A stretch of DNA of 64,000 bases from Thelephora terrestris (lineage: Eukaryota > Basidiomycota > Agaricomycetes > Thelephorales > Thelephoraceae): NCBI GenBank assembly GCA_015956445.1, contig WIUZ02000005.1, positions 744,001 through 808,000 of the forward strand. The letters are read 5' to 3'. Numbering within the stretch: position 1 is the first letter of the stretch; each line of letters starts with the position of its first letter. Positions 36,163 to 47,220 of this stretch are shown here, one piece after another. Position numbers and translations under genes: made by a program. The notes below the pieces were generated by a model. It was not told where the DNA came from, searched no databases, and saw only the letters and a program-made list of their open reading frames with translations.

Positions 36163-36504
36163 CTTTTAACGCGTATCCGGAACCCGTAGGTAGATCCTCA
36201 CAACGTGATTCTCACCTCAATGACGCCCGATTCTCAACGCAGGCATAGAGCGACTGTTAAAAATGACAAGTGCAGAGTACAGCTCAGTTGGACATAATAA
36301 TAATAACTTCTTCCTGGACTGCATTCTCCACAGTCCGACCGCAATGAGTGTGATCCTGAGGCTGGGCTCGCGATTTTTTTCTGCTGCTTTATTCCCCGTC
36401 CGAATTGATCGAGATCATCCACTCGCTGCTAGACCTCGTGCATTTCTTCGAATTTCCCACTTGTTACGACTCATACCTTTTTCCTTCTCTTGGCCTCTTC
36501 GAGC

Positions 36505-37331
36505 ATGGAAAATGAGGGTGCATCAAACAGTATGTCGCGTATGGATGAAATCGCATGCGCGTTCACGCAACGCAACCGCAGATGAGCGGTTGCTAGCCGC
36601 AGCCAAAAGCAATAACGAAGATATGTTGCTCGAGGTCTTCGACGAGCCAGGCACCTTCAATGTGAACTATCAAGACGGGTTCGTCTCCTGTTCGTCGCCA
36701 TATCTTCGCTCATCCTCACGGTTTCGATGTTTGAAGACTTGGCAACACAGGTATCCAGATCTCATCTCCCAAGCTCAAGTTATCTTAGCTAAACGGCAAT
36801 CACCTCATCTGGCTCGAGTTAGCCCTGCATTACGCGTGAGATCCACACGATACAGACCTGACGCTCAATTCTGCAGCTGAGACCTCCCCTAGTGTATCAC
36901 ATCACTCCGACATCGTGCTAGAACACCTTCTCTGCCACGAAGAATGTGACGTGGATCCAATTAATAGGCTCGAGAAGGCCACACCTCTGCATCTTGCGGT
37001 AAAAATAGAAGATCCGGAAGTCAGAGCGCACTTCGTCGAGTCGTTGTTAGACGCGGGTGCCAACGACATGTGCGTCCGCCTCCTCCCCCGCCCCTCTACG
37101 ATCCCGATTTATGATTCGGGCATAGGATACGAAACAGATACGGTCAAACAGCGTACGACCTTGTGGCATCAGATGATGAAGCTACCCTTTCAGCCTTCAG
37201 GATTTGCCGGGCAAACAAGGACATCGACGAGGATGATATTGCGTGTACGTCCTGTCAATTCCACTTACGATGGCTCCCCTTACACATTTACAGATGAGGA
37301 TGAAGATGATGTGGCCGATGACTCAGATTGA
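36505..37331 (+). CDS. ankyrin-repeat protein
   Basis: Proposed exons 36505-36529, 36582-36682, 36789-36835, 36893-37069, 37138-37244 and 37294-37331 give 164 residues. It begins MENEGASNNERLLAAAKSNN. Ankyrin-type segments follow: VNYQDG..., ALHYAVSHHSDIVLEHLL, ATPLHLAVKIEDPEVRAHFV and YGQTAYDLVAS. It ends in an acidic tail (YEDEDDVADDSD). This matches a small fungal ankyrin family of the Yar1-like type, probably a cytoplasmic/nuclear adaptor or ribosomal-protein chaperone; that role is inference. The junction between exons 2 and 3 is uncertain: the donor is a weak gtctcc, and the expected GNT before ALHYA is replaced by an odd insert. An alternative acceptor at 36818 would shorten exon 3 to 17 nt. 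Confidence 0.75.
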
Positions 37332-37482
37332 TCGTCTGGGCTGCAAGACCATGCACCATTCATTGTGTAGATCTCACCCACTCTCCTATCGATTGTGAAC
37401 GTTTGAACGGCCGCCATGAATTAATTGTTCAACCCAGAGGGATAAAACAAACTAGGAAACCCGAAGACGGTGATCCGCAATG

Positions 37483-39635
37483 CTAAGATATCCACTTTCC
37501 TATCTGCCAGTCTCTAAACGTTTGGGTATTCTTGATCCAATCAACCAGCTTGTCTCGAAGGACCTGTGTGCCCTTCTCCTCGCTTTGAACCTTGACCTTC
37601 TGCCCATCCTTGAACTCCCACCTCTGTTCTTTGACGGTGACGAGACCAGTTTTGAGTTCGTCTCCACCAAGGATGACAGCAAACGGAACTTCGTCCTTCT
37701 CCCCAGCTGCGAACTGGGCTGGCAACTTTGGCTTGTTCTTGAACGAGAACTCAGTCTGGTGGTAACCACCATAATCAGCGGACCGATGGCTAAGGAAATA
37801 TTATAGCAACTCACGTTTATCCCGGCTTCTCTGAGAGCCTGGACGAGGTGTACTCGTTCTTGCAACAATCCATCTCCAGCAGACATGACATAAACCATTG
37901 TTCCCTTGCTCCTCATCCCTCTTTCGATCCACCTCGGCCAGAGGATCGCAAATATCCTATCCAAACCCATGCTGACACCGACACAAGGGATCGACGCAGT
38001 CTTCTTGCCTTCCCCAGAGGCGGCAGACAGGAACATGCCCACCAAGTTGTCGTACCGCCCTCCAGCGGCAATGGACCCGACACCGACCTGAGATTCGTCG
38101 ATCTCCTCCTCGCCTTCTTCGTCCAACTTCTTCTTGGGTTTCTTCTTAGAATCTGGTTTGGATGTTGAATCTGTACCTCCCGAGGCGGATGTAGGAGCCA
38201 AGGCATCGGCTTGTTTGAGACCTGGAGGGGCAGATGCTTCTACGATGGCTTCGTAGATGATGCCAGTGTAGTAATCGAGGCCACGAGCCAGAGACATGTC
38301 GAACGAGATCTATAGCGAGAACCATCAACTAAAGAAATAGTTCATGGTCCCAGCATACCTTGTCGAGGATACCATATGATTTTAGGAGGGTGAAAAGGAT
38401 GGACATGTCTGATAGACCTTCTTTCGCACTCTTATTTGACGCAAGCTGCGAATCCTGCAGAAGTTGCTCCAACAGTTTCGGTGCCTCTGGCAGTGTTCGG
38501 GGTCAGGGCTGGGAGAGTGGGGCCGGAGGATGAAGGCGCTCACCTTCCAGACCGGCTCCTTTCAACTGTACGTACTGGCCAATCTTGTCCGCAACAATTG
38601 GGTCGAGGCCTTTCTCTTGGGTCATCTCCTTTTTAACTTCCGCCCAAGGCAGCTGTGTAGAATTAGCACGACCCGGAGCAGCAGCGATGGATGGACAATA
38701 CCTTATCTAGTTTGTCGACAGCCGACGAGATACTCCTGATCTTTTCCGAAGGAACGCCGCATACTTCAAAGATCCCATCGAGAATCTTTCTGTGATTCAG
38801 CTAAACAGAACACGCGAGTAAGACGTTGACGATCTTGGGAGACTGGTGCACACTCACCTTGACCGTAAATTCTCCAACTTCGAGTTTAGTCAAGATTGTT
38901 CCCAGAAGGCTGATAATCTCTGCGTCCGGGATCATGGGATCCCATGACCCTGCAAAATCGATGTCCTGTGAGACCCTGAGCCACCATAGAGTACCAAAGA
39001 CGAATCCACGTTACGCACTGCTTGCGAGAATTCCCTCATACGACCCTTAGACATCACAGGGTTATCTCTCCTATACACCTTTCCAACTTGCCACAGCTTG
39101 GCGTTTGTAATAGTGGTTCCAGCCATAGCGAGGTAACGCGCCAGCGGGACGGTGTGATCATATCGAAGAGCGAGCTCCTCTCCTCCCTGATCTTTCAGGT
39201 CGAAAATAAGCTTGGCATCTTCTCCGTACTTCCCGGCGAGGATGTCTTTTCGTTCGAAAACGGGGGTATCGAGGCAACTTCCACCGTAGAGGTGGAAGAC
39301 GTCCTTGACGGTCTTTTCTATGTGTTCGCGACAAAACATTTCGGCAGGACCATAATCTCGTGTCCCCTGGCAGACGGTCACATCTTTTCCAACAGACAAT
39401 GGTATGCCGGGGAACATACCTTGCCGGTTTTGAGCAGCAGACGTTCCTTCTTCTTGTCCTTGCTTCCGCCACCGGAAGCCTGAAGCAAAGCGCCACGAGA
39501 CTTCTTGAGCTCACCTAGCTTGACACGCGTAGCCTCCAGCTCAGCAGCCTCAGTGGGATCAGCCCTAACCTTGAGCTGATTAAACAAAGCAGATTTCTCG
39601 GCGATAGTGGCATCCAATTCCTGGAGAGTGGCCAT
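37483..39635 (-). CDS. HTS1: histidyl-tRNA synthetase
   Basis: Eight exons: 39635-39420, 39366-39019, 38965-38858, 38800-38702, 38652-38544, 38486-38359, 38309-37815 and 37755-37483, giving 591 residues in phase. It begins with a WHEP-type helical hairpin (residues 1-50). The class II core follows, with [25 protein letters not shown] and the His-specific [27 protein letters not shown] motif and a C-terminal anticodon-binding domain ending [12 protein letters not shown] complete it. The enzyme charges tRNA-His in the cytosol. The same frame continues upstream to a second ATG at 39782, adding 49 residues without any Asp or Glu. This would make a mitochondrial presequence, so one gene may serve both compartments, as HTS1 does in yeast. 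An acidic insert near [20 protein letters not shown] splits the catalytic domain. Confidence 0.95.
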
Positions 39636-39782
39636 TTTACGAGTGATAGAGGAGGTGTGAAGCGATGATAAAGGCAGAGGATGGAACGGATGACTCGTCC
39701 ACTGGATGCAGCGATGCCTTGTGCTTTTCGAGTTTGATATGTACAATCGATAAGCGGCTGGCGGGAATCTAAATCTATGCAT
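39636..39782 (-). other. HTS1: in-frame N-terminal extension of HisRS, likely mitochondrial presequence
   Basis: Starting at the ATG at 39782, 49 codons run without a stop into the main ATG at 39635. The peptide is rich in Arg, Ser, His and Leu, has no acidic residue and ends LSSLHTSSITRK. These are the features of a cleavable mitochondrial targeting sequence. This is inference from composition; whether both starts are used is unknown. Confidence 0.6.
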
Positions 39783-40361
39783 CCAAAATCCGACCGTCAC
39801 TCGAACTTTAAGACACTCGAACTCGTGACTCGCGTTCGTGGGAATCGATTACTCGATCGGCAACCCAGTACTCGCTCAAAGCCGCGTAACATTTTGACAT
39901 CCACGATCCATCCCTCTCCCAAAGGAAAAAACATCTCACTCCCATTCACTTCGTCTGATTTCGATACGCGTAAAAAAGACCACATGCCAAGTCAAGGCTC
40001 TCTTCCGCTTTCGTAGATCCTTCACGTCGGGAGCCTGTTACGGTTGTGGAAGAACAATTGGATTCGATTCCATCCGCCGCTTTTTCGGCCTCGTTATGAG
40101 GTCGGGTGGACCCCGGATGGTCGTATTTCTTCTGTCTCCATAGAGTTGAATGCAGTTTGTTTTTTCTCTCCACTGTGTTCGTAGTTTGGGGACGCACATG
40201 ACTTCTGTGTGTAGTTTGGAGATTCCAGTTCAATGAAATGAAGAGGCGGAGATACATGGTTTTAGAAACAGGCTCGAAATTAAATGATACAAATACAGGT
40301 TGCCTCTCCTTGTACAAACTTCTATCTCGTTCGTTGCAGGGTGCGCATTCAAGTCCAAGTT
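39783..40361. other. intergenic
   Basis: HisRS promoter side plus the 3' flank of the coiled-coil gene. No ORF with support. Confidence 0.5.
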
Positions 40362-41256
40362 TTACGAGTTGGTGGAGGCAGACAACACCTGCTTCCTCAT
40401 CTCCTCGAACCTGGAACTCTCAACTTGTGCACGCTTGATATTCGTCGCAACCTCCGCCTCCCTAGTCTCCAGCCTTTGATCCATCCCGAGTATCATAAGC
40501 TTGACCTGCTCGATATGCGCGATCGCAGCCTCGACAGACTTCTTCTGCTCGTCAGTTTGTTGTTGGTTCGCGTCCGTCAAAGCGGAGGGGCTCGTGGACG
40601 ATCGGTCCTTGGAATGCGCTGCAGTGCTAAATGGTCGAGTTGGACTGTCAAGACGTCCTGCAGATAAAGCAGGGATCGCAATGTTATTCTATCCAAGCAA
40701 ACCCCGTCCATCAGATTGGCGCCTTTCACTGGACAACGGATGAAAAGGCCCACCTTCCAATTAGGTCCAGCCAAGTCGGTCAAAGCTTGCTCAAGATGCT
40801 TCACTTGCATCTTCGACCTGGACGAAAGAAACCGAATGAATCGGTTGACCGGCATATCACACGACCGTCTTTCCACAAGGGAATGGCCCTCACCGCTCGA
40901 GTTCTGCCATACATCTCTCGTTCTCTCGTTGAGTACCTTGTAAGAGCAGATCCAGGTTCTTGTACTCTCGCTGGAGTTCCTGGACAGCTTCTACGGACGG
41001 TCGTTGGGAGAGCTGAACCTGCAGCGCCTGAATCTGCGTACGCAACTGCAATAATAAAAGCACGGCTCAATGACACCCAAAATCCCAGGCAGCACTTGCC
41101 ACTCACCTTGTCATTCTCTCGATCTGTCTCCAGTAGCTTCTTCCTCAATACATCCTGCGACCGCTCGTCTCCTTCTGTCAAAGCACCCATATCATCCGTC
41201 AGTTGAAAGGCTGGTCTCCCGCTGGCATGGTTCCTAACAGACTGGGCGCGTCGCAT
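40362..41256 (-). CDS. conserved coiled-coil protein, function unknown
   Basis: Exons 41256-41107, 41045-40894, 40817-40754 and 40607-40362 give 203 residues. It is strongly helical and charged: DVLRKKLLETDRENDKLRTQ, LQREYKNLDLLLQGTQREN and ERCMAELERS..., followed by ALTDLAGPNWK and VEAAIAHIEQVKLMILGMDQ. I recall basidiomycete proteins with the core LLLQGTQRENERCMAELER and a conserved Trp near LAGENW, but with no assigned role. The start is uncertain: the frame is open above 41256 and a further 5' exon may exist. The last intron (40608-40753) is unusually long. An alternative model reads through GANLMDG before splicing. No signal peptide or membrane segment. Confidence 0.6.
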
Positions 41257-41950
41257 CGTTATCTGTCGTGGACGGTGACCGAACAAGGTGACCAGGCGCC
41301 CGTTCGTCTCGTGTGGCCACTCCTGCCGCACGCGGCTTGACGAAGTTCAACCACTTTCACACGGTCTCAACGCTTTTTCTTTCCAAGGCCCTATGGGGGA
41401 AAGGAAGAAATAAGAATCGGTGTGAGTGTCTACCGGCCCCGATATAACTAATGTAGAGGTCTATGCGTGCTCGAAGGACTGCAAACGTGACCGTGAACTC
41501 CTAAACGAAGCAGCCAATTTTCTTGGCTCGATCCCTTAGTAGGCAAGTTCAGTGGGGGTGTCCCAGAAGCCGTAAACCTTCACGATCTCCTTGAGCCTAC
41601 CCGCGGCGAGAATACCGTTATCTTTATCGACAACACTTCTAAACTACTCCAATTTAGTCCTAGTGCACAACGCGTAATTTCCGCCATGGAAGCATGTAGG
41701 GAGTGAAGATGGTACCAAGGGCAGGAGCCTAAGGGCTGATTTTGTCCATTGTGGCCTACGAGGACCGACGTGTCGATATAGCTGATTCTTGCTTATTTTC
41801 CCGACACAAAGAATAAGATTGTGAAGATAAGTCGTGGCACGTGTCCGATGTCGTGGCGAGGGGTGGTTATGATACATTCCATACAAAGACACGGCAATTC
41901 GTTAGAAAGAGAGAAAGCAATCGAACAGAGAGCATCACGGGGCCCATCTA
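41257..41950. other. intergenic or undetected 5' exon
   Basis: This may contain the first exon of the coiled-coil gene (an acceptor-like cccccatag lies on the minus strand near 41395). Otherwise nothing recognised. Confidence 0.35.
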
Positions 41951-42674
41951 TTACAGAGTCACGAGGAAGCAGAACAAGCCCTCCTTGGTGGGAGAGAATC
42001 CCCGGGTGAGAACGCCGATCTCGTCTACGAAATGGTCAGCCAAGGTTACGCTGGTGGATCATTGGTGAACTCACTGCGAGAGATATCCTCGGGCATGCGG
42101 ATATTGTATGTGAACGAGTAGAAACCTGGTTGTATGGGATAACTCGTTCTGATGATCAGCCCAGGTCATAGTTAGTAAGGTGTCAGACGCTAGGGTGCGA
42201 GAATTGTTGACATACATGTCGCTAATGTTGAAGAGCTCACCCCATAATGGCTCAGTAGCGTGACCGACGGAGACCCTGGCGGCCAAACTGTCCTGAATCC
42301 CACGGCTAGCTGAACCGCTTGCTACAGTCGCTTGCTCGACTCACCAGAATTTCCGCGGGGGTGAAAGCGTTGACGGTGACACTCAACCGCTGACCAGGTA
42401 CAGGCGGGCTAGGGGAAATTTCGACAGAGACCAGCCGGTTAGTACCTCCTGCATGAGGATATCATTGAGTTCCACAGCTTGGGCCTCAGGACGCAAGAGG
42501 CAACGTACCAAAAGACTCGAAGTCCTGGTTGCCCCTCACGCGGACCCCGCCGAGTGCTGGAGCAGCAGAAGGAGCAGCAGAGAAGGCGAGGACGAGTGGG
42601 CGAGGTACCAACGAGCCATTATGGTGGCCGAAGGAAATGGGTAGGACCTCCCATTTTTCGGTGGTCTCAGGCAT
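41951..42674 (-). CDS. ML (MD-2-related lipid-recognition) domain-like protein
   Basis: Exons 42674-42509, 42448-42345, 42292-42216, 42148-42075 and 42024-41951 are in phase and encode 164 residues. The core RLVSVEISPSPPVPGQRLSV resembles the NPC2/phosphatidylglycerol-transfer type start (sI.isP.PP.pG..l.V). YPIQPGFYSFTYNIRMPEDI resembles the middle strand (CP...G.Y......lP..ip). ML proteins bind single lipids, usually after secretion. The Cys residues normally flanking these motifs are absent, and the N-terminus in this frame has no clear signal peptide. A strong signal-like sequence (MARWYLAH... with seven leucines) exists in an overlapping frame but cannot be spliced in phase. The start at 42674 is provisional and more 5' exons may exist. 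The family call is moderate. Confidence 0.5.
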
Positions 42675-44356
42675 TGCTTTTTTGCACTCCCGCCTCTAAT
42701 TGATCTGTCACCCAAGAAAATCCTGCAAAGGTGTTCTTGACTCTGGCTCTTCCCTGCTGTCCGTTTGTGGTCCGGGAAACGGAAGCATAACTTCGTTTCC
42801 CGAGAAAGCGCCCACCTATCAGTCTTCTGGCTTCCATTAGCCGATGTGTGCACCTCGTTCCCGTCGATCGGCAGTTTGGAAGCTGCAAACAAGAAAAGCT
42901 ATTTTTGAACCCAGCATCGACCCCGCTCACGGGTCTGCGGTCGGAACACAAGATGAGATGGCCCCTAAGCGTGACCGATGGCTTGAAGTATGATATTCGC
43001 GTTCGAGACAAGTCAGCAAACGTCACGTCCGTGGGAGGTCTTGTACTAGGCATGGAGGAAGTGATAATAGGACCAAGAGCATATTTCCCAATCAATGCCA
43101 CACGAACCACAACACAGAGCGTGCCAATATCCGCCGGAAGTAGAGGTTTCCTGTCCCAGTAAGCGTCGGAGATCTAACAGTCAATCTATATCGACCAAGA
43201 CTAAGTTCGTGGGGCCGCGCATATCTCGAATTTTCGCAGAGAGGTGCTGGGGTTAGAGCACACATTTACTCGACCACTTAAAAGAGTGGTTGAGTCCCTG
43301 TGCCTCCGCTCGCAGTCCTAAACGTCCGATTGTTGCTTATACGCATGCGTACGTGATTTTAGTCATCCGGACGGTTCCGCACGAGAGGCTGGCCGTAACG
43401 CATGCTTGTATCAACTTCAGTTTTACTCCCAGAAATCCACTAATAGATGGGGTTCGTAATCGGAAAGTCTGGGACGAATAACAAAGCTCAGCAGATGGAA
43501 GAAAATATCGTCGGACAAACGCTCACGCCTGTCCGGTATTGCTGTAACAGGACACAGCAGTGGGGGTGCGTCTCCTTTCCAGCCCCATGCCTATCGAACT
43601 TGCAATCCGCCTTGACAACCCCAGCCTCAATCGCAGGCACGGTCTAGCCTGCAGACTCCAAAGCGCTGATCCCCTTATCAGAAAGTTCCCCAGTAATAGA
43701 TCCCACGCTGTCCGTCAGACAGCAGAATTGCGGAACGGAAACCTCCGAACAAAAAACATTCACAACCTGTCTCGTCAACTCCCCCAATAAAAGGGCAGCG
43801 CCAATCAACCTGTTGTGAACGCTCGAGAGGTCAAATTGCTTGATTGCGGGGTTATAAAAACGAAAGATCAGCGTGGTGAGAAGGCGAGGCTATTCGCACT
43901 CCGGACCTTGCAAATCATCACAACCACCGGTGACACAAGGCTGGAGCGTGAACGAGTTTTCAGAACACACGCACTCAAGGACACGCCGCACGGGATGCTA
44001 TTGATTCGGGGGCGTGGGGTGTTCTGCGACATCAGTGTGAAGTGTAACGTTTGTGTGATGATCCTTGTGTACCGAGGTGATCGTCTTAAAAAGGCGCGGC
44101 ACCGGGGAGGTCAGATAGAAGCACGCACCCCAGAAAAGGACTCGAAATGAAGCTGAAACTCATGTCAGCAGCGAGGTCCGGTGCGTTTCAATCTAATCAA
44201 CCTCACGTTAATGAGTAACCCGTAGATGTCTTGGGGGAGTGGTGCTCAATGTCAACTTTCGTGATCGAGGTGGATATGGGCGTCGGAACACGTACTATAC
44301 GGTGGGACAACTGATGGAAACTCAGTCGTCATCGACAATGCAGGTAAAGAACTTAC
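42675..44356. other. no gene recognised
   Basis: Overlapping ORFs on both strands at 42667-43162 read smoothly but show no motif. They could be 5' exons of the ML-like gene or chance. The rest (43160-44356) contains nothing I can support. The C-terminal half of the acyl-CoA ligase that should follow the pseudogene is not visible here. Confidence 0.4.
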
Positions 44357-45481
44357 TTGCGTAAGAGGGACGCATCGTCTAGTTGATACCTCTGTTCGGA
44401 AAGAGGAACGAGTGAATAGCTTACCCCAGGCGCCACAATTATTTGAATGTGTTAGCAATGAAAGCGTAATTTGCGATCGCAACAGCATATTCGAAGGAAT
44501 AAAACTTCAGCGTCAATAATTCTCGTAAGTGCTGGGCACTTTACCTTTGGCCGACCAGTGGTACCCGAAGAGAATATCAAGAGTTGCACGAGAGATCGGC
44601 GCGGGGGCAGGCGAACAGTCTCTGCACACTACGACTTTGGCTCCGCCCTCTCAGTTTCTCCTCAGCGAGGCGCAGCGGGAGCCTCACCCCCTCACGGAGC
44701 AATCGCCCAGGGCCCAAATGTAATCTGCCCGTACACCGATAGGTTGCCCAGGGTAGATCAAACTGATCCCATCCACGGACATTCCAAAAACCTCTGCAGC
44801 CTCTACGACAACCTTGTACAGGGACGAATGGGTGACGAGCAAGTTAGCTTTCGTGGCGTTCAGCTGATGCACCGGTTCATCTGCGGAGAACGAAAGGTTG
44901 TTTGCCGGCCTCTAGTTCAGCGACCCTGTACATGCGGTCGCGCGATCAGAGGCCGTCATGTGGGTTGGGAGTCGTCCGAATTTCCAAGCCTGTGAGCAAT
45001 AACCCAGATCGCGGTTGCATGCTCGGCATGATCCAGGCTGAAGATCGCAACTACAGAGCATGGGTATTTCAGAGCGGGAAACAATCTCAGTGAAGAGAAG
45101 GCACCTACCGGCAACGTCTTCACCGGCATTCCATCGTGACTTGATCGCATCCGCAAGTCCATCAACTCGCGCTTGAAGCTAAGCTTGAAGCCTGAAACTA
45201 TGCATACATTCAGACTCAGGTGGAAAGCTTACCCATCAAAACGCTGTTGCTTATCAACGTGCCTGATCGTGTGTAACCCCAGGTTTACTTCTTCCCGACT
45301 GTACATCTGCCCAATGGTTCGAGGACAAAGGAATCAGAGGAGGGTTACAAGACGGCGAATCCTGGTGGTGGCCATCCAGAAGGAACTGAACGGCTATCAC
45401 GTCCCCTGAGACGTACGACAACAGTCGGCGCTGAGAATGGAACTCGTTTGAAGCGGATGTGTTTTCGACTGCTGAAGCCAT
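44357..45481 (-). pseudogene. truncated, disrupted 4-coumarate:CoA-ligase-like (AMP-binding) gene
   Basis: Ordered fragments of an ANL-superfamily ligase are present: ATG at 45481 with FHSQRRLLSYVSGD...VQFLLD, then QMYSREE, then ARVDGLADAIKSRWNAGEDV, AIFSLDHAEHATAIWVIAHR, HQLNATKANLLVTHSSLYKV, the ATP-binding P-loop FSSGTTGRPK (about 44545-44577) and YAVAIANYAFIANTFK. Several lesions stop expression: after HRLG (about 44984) the expected donor reads GAAATT and translation runs to TGA near 44956; a TAA follows NTFK (44439-44441); and the frame between FLLD and QMYSREE does not join cleanly. The adenylation core beyond this point (YGxTE, GELxxRG motifs) is missing. Intact relatives activate aromatic or fatty acids as CoA thioesters. 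A partly functional, alternatively spliced gene is possible but unlikely. Confidence 0.7.
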
Positions 45482-47220
45482 CGTGTGCCAGCGAGGCTAC
45501 GGTCTGTGAGACAAGGGAGGAGATGAAATGGAAAGAATCACGCGAATATTCCTGTACCCTCCTAGAGAAGGTGTGATATCCAATGCCTGGCTCCGCAGCG
45601 CACTCCTCGACCGAGTCCGATGCGCGCTTCCTGAAGGTCACTTGGGTGTTCAAGTTTTTTTTCTCACAATCACACGGTCGTGTGCTTACTGTAAGACGAG
45701 TTCTGTTCAAAAGGTCTTGCGTAGTTCTCATTGCATACGCCAAGGCGGCTTAGCATATAAAGCAACTATATCAAGGCTACAATACCATACATGGCAAGAA
45801 CCTAGATAGCGACAACGAGACAGCAGTAGAAAGGATGATGCGGATAGAAGAACAATGCTGGTAGGGATGCGGGAGGTAAGGGGAGGGGACAATGCAAGCA
45901 AATCAACAGCGACATTGACATAACAAACGACACGAGGGGATCAATGATACAAGCTCTGTACTACGAGAGAGGTGAAACGCGAGGACTAGTCCATGAATAG
46001 AACCCAAGCAAGCTCGAATCCATTCCATCAACTGAGGCATCTCCTCGATCTCGGCAGAAATCCAATCCTCAACCACTAAGGGAAAACCGCACAGATTCAC
46101 TTCTCTTGGAAGAGGCCACAATAAAGATTGTCTGCGCTATCAGCCAACGAAACACCACCCCATCAACTCAACAGATCCAACAAACCGCTGGCCGAGTACC
46201 ACAATGCGCGAGTTTTCCGGAACTAGCCAGAACTCATACGCGGGGCAACGGCGGGGTCGTGGAAACGGAGGATGAAGAGCGACGAAAAGAGGCAGCTGAG
46301 CAGGGGAAGGAAAGGTTCAAACGAGACTAAGCTCGTTCTAGTGGGCGTGGCTTGCGGGAAGATCAGAAACTTGTAGAGCCCGTCGATACCGCACGCGGAA
46401 GCCGGGTCGTTTGCGTCGTGGATATAGCTTGAGCCATATGCAATACGAGGCCGGCGCGTGAATAGCGGGGAGAGGGGGATGGAGTAAAAAAGCGGTGATC
46501 AGGCGCTCCAACTCCGGGAGCATATGGCTTAGGGGAACGTAATCCGTCTGGAGGGCCACTGGGTACATAACCGGGGAAATTGTCGGTGTGTTGACACGCG
46601 ACGAGATAGGCAGCGAAACCGACCATCAAGTGGACTTCGCCGACTAACCGTACGCGGAGCGGAAAGGATGCGGGGAGCGAGACATCGTGATCGAACTGAA
46701 TGAGTGGCGATGACCAAGTACAAGCCGCGAAGCACAACTGGGTGCCTCGGACGACTCGGACGAGATCGAGTGGGTAATCGACCACAGTCCCAGCGTCAGC
46801 CCGCTTTGTTCCAACTCGAGATCCCAGGTACCGTACAAACTTCAACCTACGCAAGCGCAGGGAAGAAAGGGAAGGATGATCAATCACCCAATGCAGTAGG
46901 GGAACGGTGGCGTCGAAAGGAGCTTCGACCTAGCCAAGTCAGACGGAATGGCCGGCGTTCGTGAGAGAGTCGTGAGAGCATGAAAAATGTAATATGGGAG
47001 AGAGGTGACGGGAGCTGATGAGCGGTGGAGGTAAAAATGGCGGTGATGAATAAAGATATAAATTTATCGTCCAAGGTCCGTGGGGGGTGTGAATAGCATC
47101 GCCTGCAAGCCGGGCAGGGGTTATCGTCCAGGATATATCGTTACACGTTAGCTTAGGGCATGACTGCGACCATAGAGGTGGCCGATTTTTACAAGATTGC
47201 GGGTGGGAAGCCGGGGGCAA
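45482..47220. other. gene-poor interval
   Basis: A 174-codon minus-strand ORF (46887-46363) and its neighbours have no motif or clear splice partners. No gene is called. The right end is the 3' flank of the first bHLH gene. Confidence 0.4.

Noticed and set aside
42667-43162. overlapping ORFs on both strands upstream of the ML-like gene
   Set aside because: Each reads smoothly but there are no motifs and no in-phase link to 42674; left as unassigned.
46363-46887. 174-codon minus-strand ORF
   Set aside because: No recognisable motif, no clear splice partner, and a plus-strand frame of similar quality opposite.
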